Notes: a model not told the origin generated them from the sequence alone. Shown: positions 40,550-50,340, counted from the first letter of the stretch. The stretch is DNA of 64,000 nt from Pseudomonas sp. HN11 (GCF_021390155.1 NZ_CP089985.1:5783501-5847500), one strand, 5' to 3'. Made by a program: numbers and translations.

Positions 40550-42427
40550 ATGTCCTTTGCTTCCCTCGGTCTCTCCGAGGCTTTAGTCCGCGCCATCGAG
40601 GCAGCGGGCTATACCGAGCCTACTCCGGTGCAACAGCGGGCCATTCCCGCCGTGTTGCAAGGTCGCGACCTAATGGTTGCGGCTCAGACAGGTACTGGTA
40701 AAACCGGCGGCTTCGCCCTCCCGATTCTGGAGCGGTTGTTTCCCAATGGTCACCCGGACAAATCCCAGCGTCACGGCCCGCGCCAACCCCGCGTACTGGT
40801 CCTGACCCCCACCCGCGAACTCGCCGCCCAGGTGCATGACAGCTTCAAGCTGTATGCCCGCGACTTGAAGTTCGTCAGTGCCTGCATCTTCGGCGGCGTC
40901 GGCATGAACCCACAGGTTCAGGCCATGTCCCGTGGTGTAGACGTGCTGGTGGCCTGCCCAGGTCGTTTGCTCGACCTGTGCGGCCAAGGCAGCGTCGATT
41001 TGTCCCACGTAGAGATCCTCGTGCTGGACGAAGCCGACCGCATGCTCGACATGGGCTTTGTCCATGACGTGAAAAAGGTCCTTGCCCGCCTGCCGGCCAA
41101 ACGTCAGAACCTGCTGTTCTCGGCCACGTTCTCCCAGGACATCACCGCCCTGGCCGGCAAGCTGCTGCACAACCCGGAACGCATCGAAGTCACGCCGCCG
41201 AACACCACGGTCGAGCGCATCGAGCAACGCGTCTTCCGCCTGCCAGCCAGCCACAAGCGTGCGCTGCTGGCCCACCTGATAACCGCCGGTGCGTGGGAAC
41301 AGGTGTTGGTCTTCACCCGTACCAAGCACGGCGCCAACCGCCTGGCCGAGTACCTGGACAAGCACGGCTTGACCGCCGTCGCCATCCACGGCAACAAGAG
41401 CCAGAACGCGCGCACCAAGGCTCTGGCCGATTTCAAGGCCGGCACCGTACGCATCCTGGTCGCCACCGATATCGCCGCCCGTGGCCTGGATATCGATCAA
41501 CTGCCACACGTGGTCAACTTCGAGCTGCCAAACGTCGATGAAGACTATGTGCACCGTATCGGCCGTACCGGCCGTGCCGGTCGTTCGGGTGAGGCCATCT
41601 CCCTGGTTGCTCCCGACGAAGAAAAACTGCTGAAAAGCATCGAGCGCATGACCAAGCAGAAAATCGCCGACGGCGACCTGATGGGCTTCGATGCCAGCGC
41701 CGTGGAGGCCGAGAAGCCTGAAGCCCGTGAGCGGCCGGACGTGCGCAACCCACGCAACCCACGCGGCCCGAAGGGCGATGGCCCGAACGGCGGCGGTGGT
41801 GGCGGTGGTCGTCGCGACAAGGGCAAAGACAAAGGCAAGGAAAAATCTGCCTCCAGCGGCCGTGGCGAACGCCCAGCCCGCGAGCAGAAGCCCCGTGAAG
41901 GCACCCCGGCCCGCGAACAGCGCCAGCCGAGCCAGCCACCACGCGCCGCTGCTGACCGTGCGCCGGACGAGTTCCTTGACGACGATGTGGATAACTTCGG
42001 TAACCGCGTCGACTACGTGCCACAGGCCAAACCGGCCCAAGGCCGTGGCCGTCGCCCAGGCGCCCCCGCACAGGGCGCAGGCGCTCCCCGTGGCGGTCAG
42101 CCACAGGGCGGTCGCCAGAACGGTCCACGCAACAGCAACGGCGGTACCACCGGTACGCCGCCTGCCAAGCGCAACGGCCCGCGCAATGGCGCACCTCGTG
42201 ACGGCCAGGCCCGTCGCGACGATTCGCGCAGCAACAACCGTCGCCCGGCCCGTGATGACCAGCCTCGCTTGTCCGAACCGGCTGTGCAGAACCCACGCGG
42301 TGGCCCGGCGCCGAAGATCATCCACAAGGAGTCGAAGGCAGATCGTTTCCCGACACCGGAGCAACTGGATCAGTTGCCAGGCCGTCCTCGTGGTGAAAAA
42401 CCAGCGTTGCTGACACGTAACCGCTGA
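40550..42427 (+). CDS. rhlE: ATP-dependent RNA helicase RhlE with long disordered tail
   Basis: A 625-residue DEAD-box helicase. The helicase core (about 1-380) has [22 protein letters not shown]-motif [30 protein letters not shown] in [19 protein letters not shown] and [11 protein letters not shown], all in RhlE form. The remaining 245 residues are a low-complexity tail rich in Gly, Arg, Pro and Asn (poly-Gly run, repeated RNG and GPRN-like units), which in related helicases binds RNA and promotes condensate formation. RhlE acts in ribosome assembly and mRNA turnover. AGGA lies seven bases before the ATG at 40550; an earlier in-frame start lacks support. A long leader of about 200 bases precedes it, and a strong terminator follows. 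Confidence 0.94.
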   Translation: MSFASLGLSEALVRAIEAAGYTEPTPVQQRAIPAVLQGRDLMVAAQTGTGKTGGFALPILERLFPNGHPDKSQRHGPRQPRVLVLTPTRELAAQVHDSFKLYARDLKFVSACIFGGVGMNPQVQAMSRGVDVLVACPGRLLDLCGQGSVDLSHVEILVLDEADRMLDMGFVHDVKKVLARLPAKRQNLLFSATFSQDITALAGKLLHNPERIEVTPPNTTVERIEQRVFRLPASHKRALLAHLITAGAWEQVLVFTRTKHGANRLAEYLDKHGLTAVAIHGNKSQNARTKALADFKAGTVRILVATDIAARGLDIDQLPHVVNFELPNVDEDYVHRIGRTGRAGRSGEAISLVAPDEEKLLKSIERMTKQKIADGDLMGFDASAVEAEKPEARERPDVRNPRNPRGPKGDGPNGGGGGGGRRDKGKDKGKEKSASSGRGERPAREQKPREGTPAREQRQPSQPPRAAADRAPDEFLDDDVDNFGNRVDYVPQAKPAQGRGRRPGAPAQGAGAPRGGQPQGGRQNGPRNSNGGTTGTPPAKRNGPRNGAPRDGQARRDDSRSNNRRPARDDQPRLSEPAVQNPRGGPAPKIIHKESKADRFPTPEQLDQLPGRPRGEKPALLTRNR

Positions 42428-42442
42428 GTCTAAAGCCCCATA

Positions 42443-42480
42443 AAAAATGCCCCGTCTCTTTCGAGACGGGGCATTTTTTT
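42443..42480 (+). terminator. Intrinsic terminator of rhlE
   Basis: AAAAAATGCCCCGTCTC, loop TTTC, GAGACGGGGCATTTTTTTT. Perfect 11-bp GC-rich stem with long A and T flanks, so it could work in both directions. Confidence 0.95.
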
Positions 42481-42498
42481 TGACCCGGTACAATCAAA

Positions 42499-42587
42499 TG
42501 TGGGAGCGGGCTTGCTCGCAAATGCGGTGATCAGTCAATACATGTGTCAACTGACACTCCGCCTTTGCGAGCAAGCCCGCTCCCACA
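42499..42587. repeat. REPIN between rhlE and yceI
   Basis: TGTGGGAGCGGGCTTGCTCG (from 42499) and its complement ending GCAAGCCCGCTCCCACA (to 42587), spaced about 45 bases. The inner segment contains a further dyad (TGTCAACTGACA). Confidence 0.85.
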
Positions 42588-42611
42588 AGGGTCCGCATTG
42601 TCAGGCAGAAA

Positions 42612-43190
42612 TTACTTCTGCTTGACGCCTTCCAGCGAGATGTCCAGGTCCACAGTCTGCGAGGACGGACCTGGGCCCTTGATGCCGAAGTCGTTCAGGT
42701 TGACGGTGGTCTTGGCGTTGAAGCCAGCACGTTCGCCGCCCCACGGGTCTTTGCCTTCACCATTGAAAGTGGCCTTGAAGGTCACAGGCTTGGTCACGCC
42801 GTGGAAAGTCAGGTCACCGGTCACGTCAGCGGTTTTTTCGCCGGTCGATTTAACGGCGGTGGAGACGAACTTGGCGTCAGCAAACTTGGCAACGTCCAGG
42901 AAGTCTTTGCTGGCGATGTGCTTGTCACGTTCTGCGTGGTTGGACCACAGGCTGGCGGTTTTCACGTCGACCGCGATTTTGCTGGCTTCCGGCTTGGCGG
43001 CATCCCAGCTGAACGTGCCATCCCAATCCTTGAAGGTACCGTGAATGTAGCTGTAGCCCAGGTGGCTGATTTTCCAGTCGATGAAGGCGTGCTGGCCTTC
43101 TTTGTCGATCTTGTAGTCAGCTGCCATCACCTGACCTGCAGACAGCAGGGCAGTACCGATTGCCAGAGCGGCGAGGGTCTTTTTCAACAT
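42612..43190 (-). CDS. YceI family periplasmic lipid-binding protein
   Basis: A 192-residue exported protein of the YceI-like lipocalin fold, which binds polyisoprenoids. Start at 43190 gives a signal [19 protein letters not shown] ending VMA; AGGA is nine bases upstream. The mature chain starts [22 protein letters not shown], the usual first strands, followed by [13 protein letters not shown] and a C-terminal [13 protein letters not shown]. It is co-transcribed with, and 32 bases downstream of, the cytochrome b561 gene, the arrangement known for yceJ-yceI. The partnership suggests quinone-linked electron transfer or isoprenoid quinone handling, not demonstrated. Confidence 0.92.
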   Translation of the reverse strand: MLKKTLAALAIGTALLSAGQVMAADYKIDKEGQHAFIDWKISHLGYSYIHGTFKDWDGTFSWDAAKPEASKIAVDVKTASLWSNHAERDKHIASKDFLDVAKFADAKFVSTAVKSTGEKTADVTGDLTFHGVTKPVTFKATFNGEGKDPWGGERAGFNAKTTVNLNDFGIKGPGPSSQTVDLDISLEGVKQK

Positions 43191-43222
43191 GCTTTCTATT
43201 CCTTGTGAGTCGAGGTTGAACA

Positions 43223-43774
43223 TCAGGCTTTGCGCCCCAGCATACGAACCAGGGTCGCATCACGGTCAATGAAGTGGTGTTTGAACGCAGCCACGCCATG
43301 CAAGCCGGCGAAGACCACCAACACCCAGGCGAGGTACAGGTGTACCAGGCCTGCGTTATCTGCCTGGTCCGGTAGCCCGGAAACCACGGCAGGAATCTCA
43401 AACAGGCCAAACACCGGGATACCGACACCGTCTGCGGTGGAAATCAGGTAACCGGCGATCATCACGGCAAACAGCCCGAGATAAAGGAACGCGTGACCAA
43501 ATGCAGCACCGATGCGGGTCATGCGGCTGTAGCTGGCCAACGGTGGTGGCGGTGGGCTTACCAGGCGCCAGACAATACGCACCAGCATGATGGCGAACAG
43601 CGTGATGCCAATGCTCTTGTGCAAGTCCGGCGCGTCTTTGCGCCAGGCGCTGTAGTAGTCGAGACCGACCATCCACAAACCCAGGGCGAACAGGCCAAAC
43701 ACCACCAGGGCAACGCCCCAGTGCAAAACAATACTGACCCAACCATAGCGGACCGATGAATTACGTAGCTGCAT
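43223..43774 (-). CDS. Cytochrome b561 family protein (YceJ-like)
   Basis: A 183-residue membrane protein with four transmembrane helices and histidines in helices 1, 2 and 4 positioned for two b haems (VLHWGVALV about residue 18, DLHKSIGI about 52, GLVHLYLAW about 143, [12 protein letters not shown] about 158). Such proteins transfer electrons between quinol and periplasmic acceptors. It precedes yceI in the same operon. The 273-base gap upstream to bioA has no gene; its sequence is AT-rich and probably holds divergent promoters. Confidence 0.9.
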   Translation of the reverse strand: MQLRNSSVRYGWVSIVLHWGVALVVFGLFALGLWMVGLDYYSAWRKDAPDLHKSIGITLFAIMLVRIVWRLVSPPPPPLASYSRMTRIGAAFGHAFLYLGLFAVMIAGYLISTADGVGIPVFGLFEIPAVVSGLPDQADNAGLVHLYLAWVLVVFAGLHGVAAFKHHFIDRDATLVRMLGRKA

Positions 43775-44047
43775 GTCCCAAATCCCGTAAGAGCTATGCC
43801 CAAGACTAGCGATTTACCTATCGAATTAAAGCGGAAAATCTTGCTTTGAAATATCGAGAAATACGATCTAGAGCGTAGGCACAATAAGTTAACGAAGGAT
43901 TAAGGACTATTCCTAAGAAACGTGACAGACCGTCCTGTGTTTACCGCGAATTCACTCACAATAGGTTGTGACACGCGCCACCATTGCATAGGCTTGCGCG
44001 ATTGTTTTACCTGCGCTTGCCGCAGGACCGCTTCGAGGAGAACACCG

Positions 44048-45454
44048 ATGGGCTTGAACAACCAGTGGATGCAACGCGACCTTGCGGTGCTGTGGCATCC
44101 CTGCACCCAGATGAAAGACCACCTGCAACTGCCGCTGATCCCGATCAAGCGCGGCGAAGGCGTGTGGCTGGAAGACTTCGAAGGCAAGCGCTACCTCGAT
44201 GCCGTCAGTTCCTGGTGGGTCAACGTGTTTGGGCACGCCAACCCGCGCATCAACCAGCGCATCAAAGACCAGGTCGACCAGCTGGAGCATGTGATCCTCG
44301 CCGGTTTCAGCCACCAACCAGTGATCGAGCTGTCCGAGCGCCTGGTGCGGATGACACCCGAAGGGCTGACCCGTTGCTTCTACGCCGACAATGGTTCGTC
44401 GTGCATCGAAGTCGCGCTGAAGATGAGCTTCCACTATTGGCTCAACCGTGGCCTACCGAACAAGAAGCGCTTCGTCACCCTGACCAACAGCTACCACGGC
44501 GAAACCATCGCCGCGATGTCGGTGGGCGACGTGCCGCTGTTCACCGAAACCTACAAAGCGCTGCTGCTCGACACTATCAAAGTGCCAAGCCCCGATTGCT
44601 ACCTGCGCCCCGAAGGCGTGAGCTGGGAAGACCACTCGCGCACGATGGCCCAGGTGATGGAGCAGACCCTGGCCGAGCACCACGACACCGTCGCCGCGGT
44701 GATCATCGAACCGCTGATCCAGGGCGCCGGCGGCATGCGCATGTACCACCCGGTGTACCTCAAGCTGCTGCGCGAGGCCTGCGACCGCTATGGCGTACAC
44801 CTGATCCACGATGAAATCGCTGTGGGCTTCGGCCGCACCGGCAGCATGTTCGCCTGTGAACAAGCCGGTATCCGCCCCGATTTCCTGTGCCTGTCCAAAG
44901 CCCTCACCGGCGGTTACCTGCCGCTGGCGGCCGTGGTCACCACTGATGACGTGTACGACGCGTTCTACGACGACTACCCGACCCTGCGCGCCTTCCTGCA
45001 CTCCCACAGCTACACTGGCAACCCGCTGGCGTGCGCGGCGGCGTTGGCGACCCTGGATATTTTCGAAGAAGACAACGTCATCGAAAACAACAAAGCCCTG
45101 GCCCAGCGCATGGCTACCGCCACGGCACACTTGGGGGACCACCCTCACGTGTCGGAAGTGCGCCAGACCGGCATGGTGCTGGCCATCGAGATGGTCCAGG
45201 ACAAAGCCACCAAGACCGCCTACCCCTGGCAGGAACGCCGTGGCCTGAAGGTGTTCGAGCACGCCCTGGAACGTGGTGCACTGTTGCGGCCTCTGGGCAG
45301 CGTGGTGTACTTCTTGCCGCCCTATGTGATTACGCCGGAGCAGATCGACTTCCTCGCCGAAGTGGCCAGCGAAGGCATCGATATCGCCACCAACAGCAGC
45401 GTCAGCATTGCCGTACCGAAAGATTTCCACCCAGGCTTCCGTGATCCGGGCTGA
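44048..45454 (+). CDS. bioA: Adenosylmethionine-8-amino-7-oxononanoate aminotransferase
   Basis: A 468-residue PLP-dependent class III aminotransferase in biotin synthesis, using SAM as the amino donor to turn KAPA into DAPA. The start MGLNNQWMQRDLAVLWHPCTQMKDH at 44048 is typical and has GAGGAG nine bases upstream. Motifs: SSWWVNVFGHANPRIN (about 54-69), NGSSCIEVALKM (about 117-128), the DEIAVGFGRTG loop (about 257-267), and LSKALTGGYLPLA with the PLP-Lys (about 286). It is isolated from the bioBFHCD genes and followed by rsmE, as in other Pseudomonas genomes. Confidence 0.96.
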   Translation: MGLNNQWMQRDLAVLWHPCTQMKDHLQLPLIPIKRGEGVWLEDFEGKRYLDAVSSWWVNVFGHANPRINQRIKDQVDQLEHVILAGFSHQPVIELSERLVRMTPEGLTRCFYADNGSSCIEVALKMSFHYWLNRGLPNKKRFVTLTNSYHGETIAAMSVGDVPLFTETYKALLLDTIKVPSPDCYLRPEGVSWEDHSRTMAQVMEQTLAEHHDTVAAVIIEPLIQGAGGMRMYHPVYLKLLREACDRYGVHLIHDEIAVGFGRTGSMFACEQAGIRPDFLCLSKALTGGYLPLAAVVTTDDVYDAFYDDYPTLRAFLHSHSYTGNPLACAAALATLDIFEEDNVIENNKALAQRMATATAHLGDHPHVSEVRQTGMVLAIEMVQDKATKTAYPWQERRGLKVFEHALERGALLRPLGSVVYFLPPYVITPEQIDFLAEVASEGIDIATNSSVSIAVPKDFHPGFRDPG

Positions 45455-45481
45455 TGGCCCGCCCCTTTTCAGAGAACAGAA

Positions 45482-46201
45482 ATGAGACTGTCCCGTTTTT
45501 TCACCGACACCCCGCTGAGCATTGGCGATCACGAACTGCCCGAAGCCCAGGCGCACTACATCAGCCGTGTGCTGCGCATGGGCGAAGGCGATGCCGTGCA
45601 ATTGTTCGACGGCTCGGGCCAGGAGTTCCTGGGCAGCCTGCTGGAAGTCGGTAAAAAGCGCGTGACCGTGCAACTCACCGAAAGCTTCGCAGGCCAGACC
45701 GAGTCGCCGCTGCATATCCACCTCGGCCAGGGCCTGTCCCGTGGCGAGCGCATGGATTGGGCGATTCAGAAGGCGACCGAACTGGGCGTCAACACGATCA
45801 CGCCAATTTTCAGCGAGCGCTGCGAAGTGCGCCTCAAGGATGAACGCGCCGACAAACGCCTGCTGCACTGGCGCCAGGTGGCGATCAGCGCCTGCGAACA
45901 ATGCGGGCGCTCCACGGTGCCGGTGATTCACCCACCGCTGCTGCTGGCGGACTGGTTGAAGCAGACCGAGGCGGATTTGAAACTGGTGCTGCATCCGGTG
46001 GCGGAGCCGATGGTCAGTCACGCCACGCCTTCCAGCCTGGCTTTTCTGATTGGTCCTGAAGGCGGGCTGACCGACAACGAAGTCGAAACCGCACAAGCCG
46101 CGGGCTACCACGCTGCGCGCCTCGGTCCGCGTGTGTTGCGTACCGAGACTGCACCGGTGGTGGCGTTGGCAGTCGCCCAACAGTTGTGGGGCGACTTCTA
46201 G
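45482..46201 (+). CDS. rsmE: 16S rRNA (uracil1498-N3)-methyltransferase
   Basis: A 239-residue SPOUT-class methyltransferase that methylates N3 of U1498 in 16S rRNA. The N-terminal PUA-like domain (MRLSRFFTDTPLSIGDHEL) is followed by the SPOUT knot with FLIGPEGGLTDNEVETAQAAG (about 190-210) and LGPRVLRTETAPVVAL. It is separated from bioA by 27 bases and is probably in the same transcript. Confidence 0.95.
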   Translation: MRLSRFFTDTPLSIGDHELPEAQAHYISRVLRMGEGDAVQLFDGSGQEFLGSLLEVGKKRVTVQLTESFAGQTESPLHIHLGQGLSRGERMDWAIQKATELGVNTITPIFSERCEVRLKDERADKRLLHWRQVAISACEQCGRSTVPVIHPPLLLADWLKQTEADLKLVLHPVAEPMVSHATPSSLAFLIGPEGGLTDNEVETAQAAGYHAARLGPRVLRTETAPVVALAVAQQLWGDF

Positions 46202-46204
46202 GGA

Positions 46205-47107
46205 TTACTCCACCGGGTCGCTGACCGGCTTGGCAATGATCGCCTTTAGCTCGCTGGTCATCGGGAACTCCAGGTTCAGGCCCTTGGGCGGAATCGGCTG
46301 TTCGAACCAGCGCTGGTAAATCCCATTGATCTCGCCACTGCGGTACAGGTCGCCGAGTGTTTCGTTGACCACCGCGAGAAACTGCGGGTCGTCCTTGCGC
46401 ACCATGCAGCTGTAGATCTCCCGCGACTGCTCCTCGCCCACCACCACCCAGTTGTGCGGATCCTTGGCTTTGGCGCGTTCGCCGTAGAGCAACGCATCGT
46501 CCATGTAGAACGCCGCCGCACGGCCGGTCTCCAGCATCTTGAAAGCTTCGCCGTGGTCCTTGGCGCTGATCACGAACATGTTGGCCTTGTGCTCGGCGTT
46601 GTAGCTCTTGAGGAAGCGCTCGTTGGTGGTGCCGGCGGTGGTCACCACGTTCTTGCCTGCCAGGTCGGCAAAGCCTTTGATGCCGCTGTCCTTGGCCGTG
46701 AGCAATTGCCCCTTCACGTAGATAAACCCGTAGGAAAACGCTACCTGCTTCTGCCGCTCGACGGTCACGCCGGTGGAGCCGCATTCCAGGTCAACGGTGC
46801 CGTTCTGCACCAGCGGGATGCGGGTTTGCGAGGTCACCAGGTTGTATTTCACATTGAGCGTGGCCACCCCGGTTTTCTGCTGAATGCGCTCGACGATCTT
46901 GTTCGCCAGCTCCACCGAATAGCCCATGGGCTTGCCACTGTGATCCCCCACGTAGGAAAACGGCACCGATGCATCGCGATAGCCCAACGTTATTGACTTG
47001 GCGCTGGCGATCTTGGCCAGCGTGCCGTCCAGCGGCGCTTGGTTCGCATGGGCCTGCGCGCCCAGCAAAAGGCCCAGGGTGCAGCCGGTCAACAGGATTT
47101 TTTTCAT
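46205..47107 (-). CDS. Amino acid ABC transporter substrate-binding protein, family 3
   Basis: A 300-residue periplasmic binding protein with signal peptide MKKILLTGCTLGLLLGAQA. It resembles the glutamate/aspartate-binding GltI group: TLAKIASAKSITLGYRDASVPFSY, GYSVELANKIVERIQQ, NLVTSQTRIPLVQNGTVDLECGSTGVT. It is the last gene of a dadA-ridA operon (25-base gap from ridA) and no permease adjoins, so it presumably feeds a general amino acid transporter elsewhere. Context suggests a D-amino acid or imine-forming amino acid ligand, which is an inference. Confidence 0.87.
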   Translation of the reverse strand: MKKILLTGCTLGLLLGAQAHANQAPLDGTLAKIASAKSITLGYRDASVPFSYVGDHSGKPMGYSVELANKIVERIQQKTGVATLNVKYNLVTSQTRIPLVQNGTVDLECGSTGVTVERQKQVAFSYGFIYVKGQLLTAKDSGIKGFADLAGKNVVTTAGTTNERFLKSYNAEHKANMFVISAKDHGEAFKMLETGRAAAFYMDDALLYGERAKAKDPHNWVVVGEEQSREIYSCMVRKDDPQFLAVVNETLGDLYRSGEINGIYQRWFEQPIPPKGLNLEFPMTSELKAIIAKPVSDPVE

Positions 47108-47132
47108 TGTTATTCTCCGTTGGTCTTTGAAG

Positions 47133-47483
47133 TTATTTACGTACAGCGATCACACTGATTTCCACCAGCACACTCGGTCGCGCCAGTTCTGCTTGCAGGG
47201 TAGTACGCGTCGGCGCCATGCCCGGCGACAGCCAGGCCGACCACTCGAGGTTCATCGGCGCAAAACCTTCACCGATGTCTTTCAGGTAAATCGTCGCGTT
47301 GAGCAGGTGGTCCTTGTCGCTGCCTGCCTGGGCCAACAGCGCATCGATCTTGGCCAGCACTTCGCGGGTTTGCGTCGCCACATCCTGGCCACCGCCGGGC
47401 ACTTGACCCGAGAGAAACACCAGGTCCTTGAAAATGGCCGCGCCACTCAGGCGTTCGTTGCTGCTGATTCGGGTGATGGTCAT
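47133..47483 (-). CDS. RidA family enamine/imine deaminase-like protein
   Basis: A 116-residue member of the YjgF/YER057c/UK114 (RidA) family. The start MTITRISSNERLSG at 47483 has GAGGA eight bases upstream. Family features are LSGQVPGGGQDVATQTREVL, LNATIYLKDI, and PTRTTLQAELARPSVLVEI with the substrate-binding Arg in the PTRTT motif (about 94). RidA proteins hydrolyse reactive enamine/imine intermediates released by PLP enzymes or amino acid oxidases. Directly after dadA, it would clear the imine formed by that dehydrogenase. Confidence 0.9.
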   Translation of the reverse strand: MTITRISSNERLSGAAIFKDLVFLSGQVPGGGQDVATQTREVLAKIDALLAQAGSDKDHLLNATIYLKDIGEGFAPMNLEWSAWLSPGMAPTRTTLQAELARPSVLVEISVIAVRK

Positions 47484-47493
47484 CGGTACATCC

Positions 47494-48717
47494 TCATGCA
47501 GCGCGGGGCGCAAGGCCCTGCATATCAATGGAAGGGGCACGCTGGCTGATCAGCTCGGCCAGCAGTTGGCCGCTACCGCAGGCCAGGGTAAAGCCGAGGG
47601 CTCCGTGACCAAGGTTCAGCCACAGGTTGCGGCAGTGACCGGCGCCAATCAGCGGTACGCCGGTCGGCGTCGCCGGGCGCATGCCGGCCCATTCCACCGC
47701 CTGGGCGTAGTCGCCAGCATTAGGAAATATCTCTAATGCCTGATGCTTCATCAATGCCAGGCGTTTGGGCTCCAGGCTGGCGTCGAAGCCAACGATATCC
47801 ACCATGGCCGCTACCCGTAGCTGTTCACCGATGCGCGCGTAGACGATCTTACGGTCGTAGTCGGTGATGCTCACATTCGGCGCCTGATGATGCGTGCCAA
47901 TTGGCACGCTGAGGCTGTAGCCCTTGAGTGGGTACAGCGGCAACGGCACACCCAATTCGGCGCTGCGATACCCGGCCGCCAGCACCAGGTGCTCGACCGG
48001 CATGACCTCATCACCCAACTCAATGGCTTGCACTGTGCCACCTGTCTGGCGAATACCGGAGACTTTTCGGCCCAGCAAAAAGCGGCAACGTCCCGACGCT
48101 TCCAGCCGCGCCGCCAACTGCTGGCAGAAGGCGTGACAATCACCGACCTCTTCATTAGGCGTGTAGATCCCGCCGACAAAATCACCGCCCGCCAGTGCGG
48201 GTTCGAGGCGTGCACAATCGGCGGCTGAGAGCACTTGTTGTTGCAGGATATCGGTGACCTTGCTGCGCGCCTGTTCAAAGGAACGGGCGCTGCGAAAGGT
48301 CACCAGCTTGCCGTTACGTCGCCAGTCAAAGCCGTCCAGGTGATCGTCATCGCGCCATTTCTGCAAGGTGTCTTGGCTTAGAGATGCCAGGCGCAGCAGG
48401 TGCCCCGCATTGCGTTTGTTTACCGAGCCACGGCAGGCGCCAAGAAACGACGCCATCCAGCGCCACTGTTGGGGATCGAGACGCGGGCGCAGCTTCAATG
48501 GCGAATCACCGCGCAACAACCAGCCGATGGCTTGCAGCGGCACGCCCGCATCGGCCAGTGGCGCCACGTAGCGATAAGACAACTGCCCGCCGTTGGCAAA
48601 GCTGGTCTCGCTGCCCAGGGTCTCGCGCGCATCGATCACCGTCACCTCATGACCTGCACGCACCAACGCATAGGCGCTGGCCAGACCAATCACTCCCCCC
48701 CCGATGATGCACACCAT
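47494..48717 (-). CDS. FAD-dependent D-amino acid dehydrogenase (DadA-like)
   Basis: A 407-residue flavoprotein of the DAO superfamily. The FAD-binding N-terminus VCIIGGGVIGLASAYALVRAGHEVTVID is complete, and the DadA-like SETSFANGGQLSYRYVAPLADAG follows. The C-terminal half has GMRPATPTGVPLIGAG and NLWLNLGHGALGFTLACGSG. It would oxidise D-amino acids to imino acids. It is the first gene of a three-gene operon with ridA and a binding protein, and is divergent from a LysR gene that probably controls it. The exact substrate is not known; the main dadA of pseudomonads pairs with dadX, which is absent here. Confidence 0.87.
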   Translation of the reverse strand: MVCIIGGGVIGLASAYALVRAGHEVTVIDARETLGSETSFANGGQLSYRYVAPLADAGVPLQAIGWLLRGDSPLKLRPRLDPQQWRWMASFLGACRGSVNKRNAGHLLRLASLSQDTLQKWRDDDHLDGFDWRRNGKLVTFRSARSFEQARSKVTDILQQQVLSAADCARLEPALAGGDFVGGIYTPNEEVGDCHAFCQQLAARLEASGRCRFLLGRKVSGIRQTGGTVQAIELGDEVMPVEHLVLAAGYRSAELGVPLPLYPLKGYSLSVPIGTHHQAPNVSITDYDRKIVYARIGEQLRVAAMVDIVGFDASLEPKRLALMKHQALEIFPNAGDYAQAVEWAGMRPATPTGVPLIGAGHCRNLWLNLGHGALGFTLACGSGQLLAELISQRAPSIDMQGLAPRAA

Positions 48718-48801
48718 TTCCGTCGCCCGCCGTTGAATCCAGAGACCTCAAGCCTAGAGGCAGGTGACAGCGCGCCGACAATGAATAAAGATGGCTCACC
48801 T

Positions 48802-48816
48802 ATAAACAAAGGTTAT
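48802..48816. promoter_or_regulatory. LysR-type T-N11-A box in the dadA-lysR intergenic region
   Basis: ATAA-ACAAAGG-TTAT, an interrupted dyad with the T-N11-A core, 10 bases before the LysR gene start and 85 bases before the divergent dadA-like gene. Placement fits autorepression plus activation of the divergent operon. Confidence 0.5.
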
Positions 48817-48825
48817 GGACTTGCC

Positions 48826-49728
48826 ATGCGCTTGCGTCATATCGAAATCTTCCAGGCCATCCGCCAGACCGGCTCCGTCAGCGCCGCCGCGCAATTGCTG
48901 CATGTGTCGCAACCGGCGGTGACCAAGGTGTTGCAGCACGCTGAATTGCAACTGGGCTTCCCCCTATTCTTGCGGGTGCGCGGCAAATTGCAGCCCACAC
49001 CGGAAGCATTGGCGCTGGAAAACGAAGTGGAGAAGGTCACCGAAAGCCTGCAAGGCGTGCGACGCCTGGCCAAGAGTTTGCGCCGTGCACCAGGCCACAG
49101 TGTGCGTATTGGCGCAATCCCGGCGCTGGCCTTGTCACTGCTGCCGCCGGCGATTCTGGAGTGGAAGCGCAATTACCCGGACATGGCTTGCGAACTGTCC
49201 AGCGACCACAGCCGCGAGTTGGTGCAGAAGCTGCTGATGCGTGAGATTGACTTGGCGCTGACGCTCAACTTCTCCGGACATCCGGGCTTGACTACACTGG
49301 TGCTGGCCAACGGGGTGCTGGTGGCGCTGGCGTCCAAAGGCTATTGGTCTGACGCCGAACTAAGCCAACCATTACCCCTGGCAGATCTGGCAGGCACCGC
49401 GCTGATTGGTCTTTCCAGCGCCGACCCGTTGGCGACGAAACTCGACAGCTACCTGGAAAGCGTCGACCCACCGCCGCGGGTGACGATCTCGGTGCAAACC
49501 TATTCCCTGGCCCGCGCCATGGTGGAGTCCGGCGCCGGCCTTACGGTGATCGACCCCTTCACCGCCCTCGGTGCCTCGACCGCCACCACATGCATCCGCA
49601 CTCTCACGCCGCCGTTGCCGATTACTCTGTACGCCCTCACCCGCGCCAATGAACCGCCGCCGCACATGTTGGCCAATCTGCTGCAGATCTTTGGCCTGCG
49701 CGCCCGTGAGCTTCTGGAGCGGCTATAA
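48826..49728 (+). CDS. LysR family transcriptional regulator (divergent to dadA-like operon)
   Basis: A 300-residue LysR regulator. The start at 48826 gives MRLRHIEIFQAIRQTGSVSAAAQLLHVSQPAVTKVLQ, with the winged HTH in residues 1-60; an ATG 15 codons earlier is in frame but would add a non-family extension. The effector domain follows (about 90-295). It belongs to the group that controls amino acid catabolism and is divergent from the dadA-like operon, 108 bases away, so it is the probable local regulator. Its 3' end overlaps the hemolysin III gene by six bases. Confidence 0.88.
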   Translation: MRLRHIEIFQAIRQTGSVSAAAQLLHVSQPAVTKVLQHAELQLGFPLFLRVRGKLQPTPEALALENEVEKVTESLQGVRRLAKSLRRAPGHSVRIGAIPALALSLLPPAILEWKRNYPDMACELSSDHSRELVQKLLMREIDLALTLNFSGHPGLTTLVLANGVLVALASKGYWSDAELSQPLPLADLAGTALIGLSSADPLATKLDSYLESVDPPPRVTISVQTYSLARAMVESGAGLTVIDPFTALGASTATTCIRTLTPPLPITLYALTRANEPPPHMLANLLQIFGLRARELLERL

Positions 49729-50340
49729 AACGTAATGCATGATCGCCACGAAGTGCAGCAAACTCCCGCCAATCACAAACAAATGCCAGATCCCATGGGA
49801 ATGCCGCAGACGGTCCTCCAGGGCAAAGAAGATAATGCCAACGGTGTATAAAACGCCGCCCGACGCCAACCAGATAAACCCCGCCGTGCCCAGCGCGGCG
49901 AGCAGCGGTTTGACCGCCACCAGCACGATCCAGCCCATCACCGCGTAGATCACGATCGACAGGATGCGCGCCTCAGAGCGCGGCTTGATCTCCTGCAGGA
50001 TGCCGATCACCGCCAGCCCCCATACAATCCCGAACAGCGTCCAGCCCCACGGCCCGCGCAGCGTCACCAGGCAAAACGGCGTGTAGCTGCCGGCGATCAA
50101 CAGATAGATCGAAAAATGATCGACCTTCTGCATGATTTCTTTTCGACGCCCCTGAACGCTGTGGTACACGGTGGACGCGCTGTACAGCACCATCAAGGTA
50201 AAGCCATAGATCGCCACGCTGACGATCTTCCAGGGGCTGCCATCCAGGCTTGCCACCACCAGCATCCACACGGCGCCAATACACGCCGCGACTGCACCGA
50301 GCAAATGGCTCCAGGCGTTGAATCGTTCCCCGTGGTACAT
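49723..50340 (-). CDS. Hemolysin III family (YqfA/TrhA-like) membrane protein
   Basis: A 205-residue membrane protein with seven hydrophobic helices. Family landmarks are ERFNAWSHLLGAVAACIGAVW at the N-terminus, YSASTVYHSVQG (about 53-64), FDHFSIYLLIAGSYTPFCLV-like DHFSIYLLIAGSYTPF (about 74-89) and the C-terminal FHVFVIGGSLLHF-type WHLFVIGGSLLHFVAIMHYVL. It belongs to the PAQR-like superfamily; TrhA in E. coli affects membrane homeostasis. True haemolytic function is doubtful. It lies between two LysR genes. Confidence 0.88.
   Translation of the reverse strand: MYHGERFNAWSHLLGAVAACIGAVWMLVVASLDGSPWKIVSVAIYGFTLMVLYSASTVYHSVQGRRKEIMQKVDHFSIYLLIAGSYTPFCLVTLRGPWGWTLFGIVWGLAVIGILQEIKPRSEARILSIVIYAVMGWIVLVAVKPLLAALGTAGFIWLASGGVLYTVGIIFFALEDRLRHSHGIWHLFVIGGSLLHFVAIMHYVL

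Noticed and set aside
40670..42493. 607-residue minus-strand frame over rhlE
   Set aside because: Shadow of the RhlE helicase gene; its composition reflects codon bias and it has no family features.
48781..48825. Upstream ATG (48781) as the start of the divergent LysR gene
   Set aside because: It would add 15 residues not found in LysR proteins and would place the T-N11-A box inside the coding sequence.
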